Below, one piece after another: positions 33,656 to 41,921 of a stretch of 64,000 nt of DNA (positions within the stretch are counted from its first letter, which is position 1; every line of letters begins with the position of its first letter). The notes beneath the pieces are model-generated. The model made no database searches and was not told the origin of the DNA. It worked only from the letters and a program-made list of their open reading frames with translations. Both the position numbers and the translations under genes were made by a program. The DNA lies in NCBI GenBank assembly GCA_040374085.1, contig JBEIVB010000003.1, positions 1 to 64,000 of the forward strand, given 5' to 3'. This DNA is from JBEIVB01 sp040374085. GTDB lineage: Bacteria > Bacteroidota > Bacteroidia > UBA4408.

Positions 33656-35989
33656 TTATAGGATAATTTGGCACTGTATCATAAATTGTCTTGGAGGACG
33701 CATGTTGGCCGGGCGATCCATAACTTCTATATTGAATGCATTGTTCACGATTCCGGCAATGCGCACCTGAGGATTCAACTGATACGATATGCGGAAGTCG
33801 GTAAGGGTTTTGCCGGTGTTGTGGATGCGGCGATACTGCTCCAGTCCGGGAACAATGGTTACGCCCGATTGGCCTCCGAAATACGTAAGCACATCTTCTT
33901 GGAAAGCCCTGTCTATGCCCTGCATAAAGCTGAGATACCGCACCGAGAAACCCAGCGAGAATCCATGCCAATCGGCTTGCACATCGGCCTTAAAGGCATG
34001 GCGGTTGCGGTATTTTAGAACCCTGCTTGAATCGGAGCTGCTCTTGATGTAGCTGCTGTCTGAATCAAGCGAAACTCCATCTACCAGGGTATATCCAAGC
34101 AGGACCATCAATTCTACTTTATTAATTTTACCCATTCCGTTTATACCGATGTCTAAGCCGCGTATTCTGCTTTTGCCCACATTAAAAGCCTTAAATCCGG
34201 CGTAGTTGACGTAATCCGAAAGAAAAGGGGTTTTGATGGTGGGCGGAATATAAAACCCAAAGGCGTACTCCACGGTTTGTTGAAACTCCGACCAAAAAGC
34301 AGCGGCATCAACGGCCCCTTTAAATCCTCCAATGGCAAAGCCCTGGCGAATGCCCACCTCGGCGTTGGAACCTGTTTCGGGGCGGAGATCAGGGTTGGGA
34401 AATACTTTTAAGGCCGAGGATGCGGTGGCCGTAAATTTTTCCGCCACAGAGGGGTATCGGTATCCCTGCCCATAGCTGGCTCTTAAGAAGGTAAACTCGA
34501 AGAGGCGATAGTTCAGACCTGTTCGGAAAACGGGTTTCACCGGCAGGTTCTGCAGGGCCACGTAGCGCGTTCCATTCCATACGGCATCGAGGTCGGCGCG
34601 CCCGGCAACATCGTCAATGGAGAAGGCTTCAACGCGCACCCCAGCCGACCACGTAAGGCGCTCCCAATTTTTGTCGATCTGCAGGTATGCAGCCCTGTTT
34701 ATGCCGCTGTGGTTGCCAAAGAGGCTATCGGAGGCAACGCGGTTGAGGATCTGCACGAGGCCGGCATTCAGCATCCATCCCTTGCCCAGGCGATGCAGGA
34801 GGTTGATCTCAGAAAACAGCACAGAGGCCCTCGATTCCTGGTTGGTGTTGTTTTGGTTTTCGGTAACAAAATAGCGGTTGCGGAAGCTGAGGCGGGTGCC
34901 TTGCTTAAATTGATACGTCACGCAAGGGTCTACGCTGTAGCGGTTGGTTTGGTAGGTGCTGAGGCTGTTGGGTGCCGGTATGTAGGCGCCGCTGTCGGCA
35001 TCGGCCCAGATAACGAATAGGCCGCCCCGTGAGGCTTGCAAGTTGGTAGCCAAGCTAAGGGTTAACCCTTTTAGTTGAGTAGGGCGGTAGGTGAGGTTGA
35101 CGTTGAATCGCGCCCTCTGCTCGGTCTCGCCCTGCCGGTAGCCCTGATCGGAAAAAAGGTTGGTGCCCAAGGTAATGTCCAGCGGTCCTGCTTTTCGTGT
35201 GTGCAAAGCCTGAATGCCCTGTGTGATGGGGTTGGCACCGGTCCACCATTTCAGAGATCCGCGCATAGGGTTGTCGAATATGCCGTTGAAGACCGTAATG
35301 CGGGTTTCTGGTTTTAGTCCGGGTTGAACCGTGCGCAGGTTGATGACACCATTAAGGGCAGACGATCCGTAGAGCACAGAGGCAGCACCTTTGAGCACCT
35401 CTACCTGACCCACATTCTCTATAGGCAAGAAACTAAACTTGATGTCGCCGGCATCGCCCGAGAGCAGGGGCAGATCGTCAACCAGCATCATCACCCTGCT
35501 GCCAGCGCCATAGCTGAAGCCGCTGCCGCCGCGTATGCTCACCTGACCATCGTTGATGACTACGCCCGGCACCTGTTGCAAGGCCGATTCCATGGAGGTG
35601 GTGTTCTTGTTTTGAATGAGGTCTGGACGCAGCACATCCATGCTAACGGTGAGGCGCGCAGCCTTCTGCTCATAGCGCCCGGCCGACACCACCACCGTTT
35701 GTATCTCGGCGGCTTTGGGCCGCAGACGGAGCACAGCGGGCAACTCGACGCATGCCGTATCCAAAGTGGCATAACCCAAAAGCGTAAGACGGAGGGTATA
35801 GCCCGATTGCGGGCCAACAGAAACGTTGCCGTTTCCGTCGGTGGCCACCGGAGGCATAGTATTCACCTTCACCACCACCCCAGGTAAGGGCTCGTTGTTG
35901 GATGCATCCAACACCTTCAACCGTGCGGCAGAGGGCTGTGCCCAGGCTGAAACGGCAACCAAATAAAACAGAAAAAAAACACTGCGCAT
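33656..35989 (-). CDS. TonB-dependent receptor
   Basis: The 777-residue outer-membrane receptor has a signal peptide (1-17), a carboxypeptidase-like domain (about 20-95; L-P-G-V-V-V-K-V and T-L-L-G-Y-A-T), a plug (about 115-225; V-P-G-V-V-I-N-D-G-Q-V-S-I-R-G-G-S-G-F and V-E-V-L-K-G-A-A-S-V-L-Y-G-S-S-A-L-N-G-V-I-N) and a barrel. The plug resembles receptors for siderophores, hemin or cobalamin more than SusC. No substrate gene lies near; MMPL is divergent. A perfect -7 box ends only 4 nt before the ATG. No riboswitch is seen upstream. Confidence 0.92.
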   Translation of the reverse strand: MRSVFFLFYLVAVSAWAQPSAARLKVLDASNNEPLPGVVVKVNTMPPVATDGNGNVSVGPQSGYTLRLTLLGYATLDTACVELPAVLRLRPKAAEIQTVVVSAGRYEQKAARLTVSMDVLRPDLIQNKNTTSMESALQQVPGVVINDGQVSIRGGSGFSYGAGSRVMMLVDDLPLLSGDAGDIKFSFLPIENVGQVEVLKGAASVLYGSSALNGVINLRTVQPGLKPETRITVFNGIFDNPMRGSLKWWTGANPITQGIQALHTRKAGPLDITLGTNLFSDQGYRQGETEQRARFNVNLTYRPTQLKGLTLSLATNLQASRGGLFVIWADADSGAYIPAPNSLSTYQTNRYSVDPCVTYQFKQGTRLSFRNRYFVTENQNNTNQESRASVLFSEINLLHRLGKGWMLNAGLVQILNRVASDSLFGNHSGINRAAYLQIDKNWERLTWSAGVRVEAFSIDDVAGRADLDAVWNGTRYVALQNLPVKPVFRTGLNYRLFEFTFLRASYGQGYRYPSVAEKFTATASSALKVFPNPDLRPETGSNAEVGIRQGFAIGGFKGAVDAAAFWSEFQQTVEYAFGFYIPPTIKTPFLSDYVNYAGFKAFNVGKSRIRGLDIGINGMGKINKVELMVLLGYTLVDGVSLDSDSSYIKSSSDSSRVLKYRNRHAFKADVQADWHGFSLGFSVRYLSFMQGIDRAFQEDVLTYFGGQSGVTIVPGLEQYRRIHNTGKTLTDFRISYQLNPQVRIAGIVNNAFNIEVMDRPANMRPPRQFMIQCQIIL

Positions 35990-35993
35990 TGGC

Positions 35994-36001
35994 CAAAGAT
36001 A
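35994..36001 (-). promoter_or_regulatory. -7 box 4 nt before a TonB receptor ATG
   Basis: The - strand reads TATCTTTG, GCCA, ATG. The start codon is fixed by the signal peptide that follows it. The message should therefore have no usable leader. Confidence 0.55.
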
Positions 36002-36079
36002 AAGGCCTATGCTTATTCTGCAAATCCCTTCGTTTCAACAACGCTGTTATCTTTACCCCGCACAACGCACTCCGGCACC

Positions 36080-38482
36080 ATGTGGGCATCTCTTGCATCG
36101 TTCATCCTGCGCAACCGCGTGGCCATTATGATTACCTGGCTGTTGCTTACTGCAGCAATGGGGTATCAGGCCCTGAAGGTGCAGATCAGCTATGAGTTTG
36201 CTCGCCTGCTTCCCGATACCGACAGCACCTACGTACAATACCAACGTTTTAAAAGTGTTTTTGGCGAAGATGGCGCCGTGATGGTCATCGGAACGGAAGA
36301 CCCCGGACTTTTTGAGTTAAAGAAGATACAAGGTTGGTACGACCTAGGAGAAGCTGTAAAGCACATCAAAGGCATAAAAGAAGTGGTTTCGGCGCCGCGG
36401 GCCTATGTCCTCATGCGCAACGACAGCCTCCAGCGCTTCGACTTCCTACCTGTGCTCCGGGGGCGGCCAGCCACACAAGCCGATGCCGACAGCCTGAAAA
36501 CCAAGCTCCTACAACTGCCGTTCTACAAGGGCTTCCTTTACGACGAAGACCACAAGGCACACCTCATGGCCATCACCTTTGAGAAGGAGATGCTCAACAG
36601 CAAAGCCCGCTTAGCCATGGTGGATACCATTTACCGCTTTGCCGAATCCTTTGCCGCTGAGCACAACCTCAAGCTCCATTACTCCGGCTTGCCCTACATA
36701 CGCACCACCATAGCCCGGAAAATTGCCGGAGAAATGACCATGTTTTTGGGATTGGCCATCTTGGTTACCGCCTTCATCTTGTTGGTGTTTTTCCGAAGTC
36801 CTACCCCTGTACTGTTCAGCCTCTTGGTGGTGGTAATAGGCGTGATTTGGTCGTTTGGCACCATAGTACTTTTCGGATATAAAATTACGGCCCTAAGCGG
36901 GCTCATTCCACCCCTCATCATCGTAATAGGCATACCCAACTGCATTCTGATGCTCAACAAATACCATCAGGAATATGCAGCACATGGCAACCAAGCAAAA
37001 GGCTTAACCCGCATGGTGGAAAAGGTGGGGGTAAGCACCTTTTTCGCCAACGTAACCACCTCCATTGGCTTTGCGGTTTTTTGCTTTACCAAAGCCGAGA
37101 TCCTGGTGGAGTTTGGGTTGGTGGCCAGCCTCAACGTAATGGGCACCTTCATTACCTCTTTGTTGTTAATCCCCATCTTCTTCAGCTACCTTCCGCCTCC
37201 TTCGGTAAAGCAAATACGGCACGTAGAAACCCGCATCATTACCCAAACCCTGTTGCGCATAGACTGGTGGGTGCACCATTACCGCAAAGGCATTTATGCC
37301 GGCGTGGTGGTGCTGTTGGTGTTGGCCGCCGTGGGCATGAGCCGCATAAAGGCAGTGGGGTTTGTGGTGGACGACCTGCCCAAAAACGATCCCATTTACC
37401 ACGATTTAAATTTCTTTAAGCAGCATTTCAAAGGTGTATTGCCTTTTGAGGTAAGCATCGATACCCGCAAGCCGGGCGGTGCCATGAGCATGGGTGTGTT
37501 GTATAAAATCAACCGCCTCCAAAAACTGTTTCGCGATTATCCTGAATTTTCGAAACCCATCTCCTTGGCTGAGGCCGTAAAATTTGCGAATCAGGCCTAT
37601 AACGATGGCGAGGTGCGGCATTACCGCGTACCCTCTGCAACGGATCTGGCGGGCATTTCGCGCTATGTGGGCGGAGCACGCAAAGGCATCAAAACCTTCC
37701 GGGCATTTCTCGACAGCACCAAGCAGGTAACCCGCATCAGCGTGCAGATGGACGATGTGGGCTCGGTGCGCATGAAAGCCTTGGTGAACGAGCTTCGGCC
37801 GCGCATAGACAGCATCTTTGAACCCAAGGAGTACAGCGTTATCCTTACCGGAAACAGCTTGATGTTTTTAAAAGGGAATGGTTATTTGGTGCGCAACCTC
37901 GGCGAAAGTGTACTGTTTGCCATCTTGCTCATTGCCTTGGTGATGTTCACCCTCTTTTCCAGCTTTCGCATGGTGATCATCTCCATCTTACCCAGCGTGG
38001 TTCCGTTGTGCCTCACCGCGGGACTCATGGGCTGGCTGGGCATACCCTTAAAACCGAGCACCATTTTGGTGTTCAGCATCGCCTTTGGCATTGCTTCAGA
38101 CGGCAACATGTACTTTCTCACCAAGTACCGTCAAGAGCTGCGTCGCAACCATTTCAGCATCTCCCGAACCGTAAGCCTAACCCTAGCCGAAACCGGGGTT
38201 AGCATGATTTACACCGCCATCATCCTCTTTTGTGGCTTTGCCATCTTCATGGCTTCCGGCTTCGGTGGCACCGCGGCGTTGGGCTTGCTCATCTCGGTTA
38301 CGTTGCTCATCAGCTATGCCTCCAACCTCATTTTGCTGCCTTGCTTCCTGTTGAGCCTGGAACGACGCCTCATCAGCAAGGCCTTTACCCAGGAGCCCCT
38401 CTTTGAATTTTGGGCAGAAGACGAAGACATTTCCCTAGATGCGCTCAAGCTACCGGAAAAGAAAAGTGGAAAGGAACGTTAA
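36080..38482 (+). CDS. MMPL-family RND transporter
   Basis: The 800-residue inner-membrane protein has twelve predicted helices in two six-helix halves: one at about 14-34 and five at about 215-385, then the same pattern from about 400. Two large periplasmic loops separate the first and second helices of each half. This is the layout of MmpL/HpnN-type exporters that move lipids or hydrophobic compounds with the proton gradient. Sterol-sensing-like helices (I-G-I-P-N-C-I-L-M-L-N-K-Y and A-F-G-I-A-S-D-G-N-M-Y-F-L-T-K-Y) carry the likely relay residues. The cargo is unknown. A TlpA-like gene follows after 57 nt. Confidence 0.88.
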   Translation: MWASLASFILRNRVAIMITWLLLTAAMGYQALKVQISYEFARLLPDTDSTYVQYQRFKSVFGEDGAVMVIGTEDPGLFELKKIQGWYDLGEAVKHIKGIKEVVSAPRAYVLMRNDSLQRFDFLPVLRGRPATQADADSLKTKLLQLPFYKGFLYDEDHKAHLMAITFEKEMLNSKARLAMVDTIYRFAESFAAEHNLKLHYSGLPYIRTTIARKIAGEMTMFLGLAILVTAFILLVFFRSPTPVLFSLLVVVIGVIWSFGTIVLFGYKITALSGLIPPLIIVIGIPNCILMLNKYHQEYAAHGNQAKGLTRMVEKVGVSTFFANVTTSIGFAVFCFTKAEILVEFGLVASLNVMGTFITSLLLIPIFFSYLPPPSVKQIRHVETRIITQTLLRIDWWVHHYRKGIYAGVVVLLVLAAVGMSRIKAVGFVVDDLPKNDPIYHDLNFFKQHFKGVLPFEVSIDTRKPGGAMSMGVLYKINRLQKLFRDYPEFSKPISLAEAVKFANQAYNDGEVRHYRVPSATDLAGISRYVGGARKGIKTFRAFLDSTKQVTRISVQMDDVGSVRMKALVNELRPRIDSIFEPKEYSVILTGNSLMFLKGNGYLVRNLGESVLFAILLIALVMFTLFSSFRMVIISILPSVVPLCLTAGLMGWLGIPLKPSTILVFSIAFGIASDGNMYFLTKYRQELRRNHFSISRTVSLTLAETGVSMIYTAIILFCGFAIFMASGFGGTAALGLLISVTLLISYASNLILLPCFLLSLERRLISKAFTQEPLFEFWAEDEDISLDALKLPEKKSGKER

Positions 38483-38490
38483 AATCAACC

Positions 38491-38517
38491 GCGGTTTAAA
38501 CCGCATGCTTATTTTTG
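38491..38517 (+). promoter_or_regulatory. 14-bp palindrome and -7 box before the TlpA-like gene
   Basis: GCGGTTTAAACCGC (38491-38504) is a perfect palindrome. Five nt later comes TATTTTTG (38510-38517), a perfect TAnnTTTG. The palindrome lies between the -33 and -7 positions, where a bound protein would block transcription. It might also serve as a weak hairpin ending the MMPL transcript. Confidence 0.45.
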
Positions 38518-38539
38518 CCGTAATACGATAAAAGACCCT

Positions 38540-39079
38540 ATGAAACGCATTCAATTTTTATTGGTGATGGTGGCCTTTACCACCTTCGTTTTTGGCTTTG
38601 CCTTAAAACGCAACGGCCCCAGCATTGGCACTCGCGTAGGCAATAAAGCGCCCGAAATGGTGTACAAGACACCCGATGGAAAAGACCTTTCTCTTTCTAG
38701 TGTGAACAGCGGCAAAATGGTTCTCATAGACTTCTGGGCGAGCTGGTGTGGCCCTTGCCGCATGGAAAACCCAACCGTGGTGCGCGCCTACCAAAAGTTT
38801 AAAGATGCCCGATTCGACGATGGCTCCAAGGGCTTCACCATTTACAGCGTTTCCCTCGACCGCGACAAAGAAAGCTGGAAGCAAGCCATTGCCAAAGATG
38901 GACTCGAATGGCCCAACCACGTAAGCGACCTCATGTCATGGAAGTCGGCTGCCGCTGCTCAGTATGGCATAAACAGCATACCGGCCAACTACCTCATCGA
39001 TCAAAACGGCGTAATCTTAGCCACCGGTTTAAGGGGACCTGCCTTGGAGGCCGAGCTTGCCAAGCATCAAAAGAAATAA
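38540..39079 (+). CDS. TlpA-like secreted thioredoxin-fold protein
   Basis: The 179-residue protein has a signal or anchor segment (about 1-20, F-T-T-F-V-F-G-F-A) and one thioredoxin domain with W-C-G-P-C at 69-73 after D-F-W-A-S. The AhpC/TSA-like opening G-N-K-A-P-E-M and a cis-proline loop (I-P-A-N-Y, near 152) mark the TlpA/ResA group of periplasmic thiol reductases, which keep partner cysteines reduced. The redox partner is unknown. Two terminators follow directly. Confidence 0.9.
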   Translation: MKRIQFLLVMVAFTTFVFGFALKRNGPSIGTRVGNKAPEMVYKTPDGKDLSLSSVNSGKMVLIDFWASWCGPCRMENPTVVRAYQKFKDARFDDGSKGFTIYSVSLDRDKESWKQAIAKDGLEWPNHVSDLMSWKSAAAAQYGINSIPANYLIDQNGVILATGLRGPALEAELAKHQKK

Positions 39080-39085
39080 CCCTCC

Positions 39086-39110
39086 CAGGGTCCATCGCCC
39101 TGCTTTTTTT
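39086..39110 (+). terminator. intrinsic terminator after the TlpA-like gene
   Basis: CAGGG (39086-39090) pairs with CCCTG (39098-39102) over a 7-nt loop. After one C a run of seven T follows (39104-39110). It lies 7 nt beyond the stop codon. Confidence 0.6.
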
Positions 39111-39120
39111 CCGACCTTCG

Positions 39121-39145
39121 AAAGCCCATCCACGTGGGCTTTTTT
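39121..39145 (+). terminator. second intrinsic terminator, ending 3 nt before dnaG
   Basis: AAAGCCCA (39121-39128) pairs perfectly with TGGGCTTT (39135-39142) over a 6-nt loop, with T continuing to 39145. The dnaG ATG is at 39149. The two hairpins in tandem should stop TlpA transcription efficiently, yet leave no room for a separate dnaG promoter between terminator and gene. Confidence 0.8.
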
Positions 39146-39148
39146 GTT

Positions 39149-41125
39149 ATGATTCCGGCCGAAACCGTTGCCAAAATAATCGACACCTCCCGCATAGAAG
39201 AAGTGGTGGGCGACTTCGTGAGTTTAAAACGACGAGGCGTTAACCTCTTGGGGCTTTGCCCTTTCCACGCCGAGCGCACACCCAGCTTTACCGTATCGCC
39301 TGCAAAAGGCATTTACAAATGCTTTGGCTGCGGCAAGGCGGGCGATTCGGTGCGGTTCATCATGGATCACGAGCAGCTCGCTTATCCCGAAGCCCTACGC
39401 TACCTGGCCCGAAAGTATCAGATAGAGGTGGAGGAGGCACCCATCAGCCCCGACCAGCAAGCCCGCAACGACGACCGCGAAAGCATCCTTCAGGTGCTGG
39501 CCTTCGCACAAAAAACCTTCAGCGATCAGCTTTGGGATGACGAGGTGGGCAAGGCCATTGGCGAAGCCTATTTTCACGAACGGGGCTTCATCGAAAGCGT
39601 GCAGAAAAAGTTTCAGCTCGGCTACGCACATGCCGATCGCCAAGCCTTTATTACCAAGGCACGTGAAGCCGGTTTCAAGGATGAGTTTCTGGTCCGCTCC
39701 GGAATGGTGAGCGAACGCGAAGGCCGCTTCTTCGACCGATTTGCCGGACGTGTGATGTTTCCCATTCACAACGTGGCCGGTAGAGTTATTGGCTTTGGTG
39801 GACGCATTCTCACCAGCGATAAGCAGGTGGCCAAATACCTCAACAGTCCGGAAACCGAAGTCTATCACAAAAGCCAGGTATTATATGGCTTTTATTATGC
39901 CAAGCGCTCCATTATGGCCGCCGATGCATGCTATTTGGTAGAGGGTTACACCGATGTGATTAGCCTACACCAATGCGGCATAGAGAACGTGGTGGCTTCT
40001 TCGGGAACCTCTCTCACCGTGGAGCAGATTCGACTCATTCGGCGCTTCACCCGAAACATCACCATCTTGTACGACGGCGATGCGGCCGGCATCAAAGCCT
40101 CGTTTCGCGGCATAAACCTGGTGCTGGAAGAGGGCATGAACGTGAGCGTTCTCCTCTTTCCCGACGGAGAAGACCCCGACAGCTTCTCGCGCAGTCGCAA
40201 AGCGGAAGAGGTGTTGGAGTTTCTAAAAAACAACAGCACCGACTTCATCACCTTTAAAACGAAATTATTATTATCGGAAACTGCGGGCGATCCGGTAAAA
40301 AAAGCCGGCCTCATCCGCGATCTTGTGGAAAGCATTGCACTTATACCCGATGCCATCACGCGCTCGGTGTATCTGCAACAGTGCAGCCGCACCTTGGAGG
40401 TAGAAGAGCAGGTGCTGGTGCTGGAAACCAACAAGCAGCTGCGCACCCATCGCGAGCAGCGCTCTGCAGCACAGCCTGCCGAGGCAATCACCGATTCCGG
40501 ACCAGGATTTACCACCACCGAAACACCGGCATCAACGCATGCGGCTCTAGACCTGCCCGCCATCAACGAAACCGAGCATCAAGAACGTGATCTCATCCGC
40601 ATCCTCCTTCTGCACGGCGCAAAAGAGGTGGAGATCGACGTTACCGAACCCGATGGCCGAACCATACGAGCCTCTTATCCTGTGAGCACCTTAATCTACA
40701 CCGAGCTCAACATGGACAACATAAGCTTCGAAAATGCCCTTTACTCAGAAATGTTTGCCCTGCTCGAAAACGAGGTGTTGGAAGGACGATCTGTTGATGC
40801 TCAGTTTTTCCGCACGCAAACCAACCCCGACATGCAGCAATTGGTAGCTACCTTGTTGTCTGACCAATACGAACTCAGCAAGCATTGGGAAGAGCGCCAC
40901 AACATTGTGGTCATGACGGAGCATCAGCAATTGAAAGATGGAATCTATGGCGCCATTTACGCCCTCAAAACCAAGGTGGTGCTGCGCTTGAAAAAGGAAT
41001 TGATGGAAAAACTGAAAACCGCCGAAACAGAGGAAGAAATTTTCTTTATCGGCCGTCAGATCATGGACTTAGATCAAGCCAAAGGCCACTTTGCCTCCCG
41101 ACAGGGAAGGGTAATTTTAAAATAA
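39149..41125 (+). CDS. dnaG: DNA primase
   Basis: DnaG makes RNA primers for replication. The 658-residue protein has the CHC2 zinc ribbon (C37, H40, C58, C61), the TOPRIM catalytic core (Y-L-V-E-G-Y-T-D-V and Y-D-G-D-A-A-G) and a C-terminal helicase-binding region. I start at the ATG at 39149 because an in-frame GTG at 39134 lies within a terminator stem and the conserved N-terminus begins I-P-A-E-T-V. No rpoD or rpsU is adjacent, unlike in many bacteria. Confidence 0.96.
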   Translation: MIPAETVAKIIDTSRIEEVVGDFVSLKRRGVNLLGLCPFHAERTPSFTVSPAKGIYKCFGCGKAGDSVRFIMDHEQLAYPEALRYLARKYQIEVEEAPISPDQQARNDDRESILQVLAFAQKTFSDQLWDDEVGKAIGEAYFHERGFIESVQKKFQLGYAHADRQAFITKAREAGFKDEFLVRSGMVSEREGRFFDRFAGRVMFPIHNVAGRVIGFGGRILTSDKQVAKYLNSPETEVYHKSQVLYGFYYAKRSIMAADACYLVEGYTDVISLHQCGIENVVASSGTSLTVEQIRLIRRFTRNITILYDGDAAGIKASFRGINLVLEEGMNVSVLLFPDGEDPDSFSRSRKAEEVLEFLKNNSTDFITFKTKLLLSETAGDPVKKAGLIRDLVESIALIPDAITRSVYLQQCSRTLEVEEQVLVLETNKQLRTHREQRSAAQPAEAITDSGPGFTTTETPASTHAALDLPAINETEHQERDLIRILLLHGAKEVEIDVTEPDGRTIRASYPVSTLIYTELNMDNISFENALYSEMFALLENEVLEGRSVDAQFFRTQTNPDMQQLVATLLSDQYELSKHWEERHNIVVMTEHQQLKDGIYGAIYALKTKVVLRLKKELMEKLKTAETEEEIFFIGRQIMDLDQAKGHFASRQGRVILK

Positions 41126-41158
41126 ATGCACGATGCGGCCTAAGAGCCGCCTATCCGC

Positions 41159-41806
41159 TTAATACTTGCGCTTTTTGTGACGGTTGCGCTTACCTTGATT
41201 GGGGTTGAGCGGGGTATGGCTGGGCGTGTTGTGGTTGTTAAAATTGACGTGATTTTTATTCCGAAAATCAATAAAATTCAAACGTTTGTTTTCTTCTACC
41301 TTCAGCTCTCCCTTAGATAAAATGCCAAGCTGCTCGAAAATGGTTTCGTCCATAACCGAGTCGCGGTTCCAGGCGAGGTAATACTTTTTCATGAGGTTGG
41401 CCACCACATCCACCATGGCCGTTTTGCGGTTGGCGTCGTCCAGCTCTACGGCGCGATGTATGAGGCGCTCCATAATCTTTCCGTAATGGCGGTAGCGGAT
41501 GTCGCCTTTGGGGTAGTGCATGGGTTCGGGCTTTGCCACAAGAGATTCCGGCGATGGGGCCGGATAGGGACAATCGGCATCGAGCTCAAAATGGGCGAGA
41601 ATGTGCAGATGATCCCAAAGCTTGTGCTTGTATTCGGGGTTGTCGCGGAGCTGGGGGTTAAGCTGCCCCATGTAATCCACGATGGCTTGTGCCATGCGGG
41701 TGCGCGTTTCGCGACTGGGTTCTGCCAACGTTAGTTCCACCATGCGCTGCACATGGCGACCATACTCGGGGAATACCAGAGCGGGCAATTCGGTGTTGTA
41801 ATCCAT
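41159..41806 (-). CDS. DUF4290 domain protein
   Basis: The 215-residue protein matches the Bacteroidota-specific DUF4290 family: the start M-D-Y-N-T-E, P-E-Y-G-R-H-V-Q-R-M-V, the D-H-L-H-I-L-A-H-F block and Y-Y-L-A-W-N-R-D-S near 150. The last ~40 residues are low-complexity, rich in Asn, His and Lys, and probably disordered. Function is unknown. It converges on dnaG with 33 nt between the stops. In other Bacteroidota it often sits near murA, which is not present here. Confidence 0.88.
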   Translation of the reverse strand: MDYNTELPALVFPEYGRHVQRMVELTLAEPSRETRTRMAQAIVDYMGQLNPQLRDNPEYKHKLWDHLHILAHFELDADCPYPAPSPESLVAKPEPMHYPKGDIRYRHYGKIMERLIHRAVELDDANRKTAMVDVVANLMKKYYLAWNRDSVMDETIFEQLGILSKGELKVEENKRLNFIDFRNKNHVNFNNHNTPSHTPLNPNQGKRNRHKKRKY

Positions 41807-41840
41807 GAAGATGAAGAGAAGGCCGTAGCCAATAACAAAA

Positions 41841-41848
41841 CAAAGATA
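41841..41848 (-). promoter_or_regulatory. -7 box of the DUF4290 gene
   Basis: TATCTTTG on the - strand, 34 nt before the ATG at 41806, is a perfect TAnnTTTG. The leader is of ordinary length. No full -33 TTG was found. Confidence 0.45.
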
Positions 41849-41906
41849 TACAATTTCCGAGGTTGAACATACCTGCGGATGGGGAGGCCCATCTAAGCCA
41901 CTTTCG

Positions 41907-41914
41907 TACTTTTG
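41907..41914 (+). promoter_or_regulatory. -7 box 7 nt before the DUF5916 gene
   Basis: TACTTTTG is followed by 7 nt and the ATG at 41922. Perfect TAnnTTTG. The start is fixed by the signal peptide immediately after it, so the mRNA should be leaderless or nearly so. Confidence 0.55.
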
Positions 41915-41921
41915 ACCTCCG

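Noticed and set aside
39134..39148. Upstream GTG start for dnaG
   Set aside because: It lies in the stem of the second terminator and adds five residues absent from the conserved primase N-terminus.
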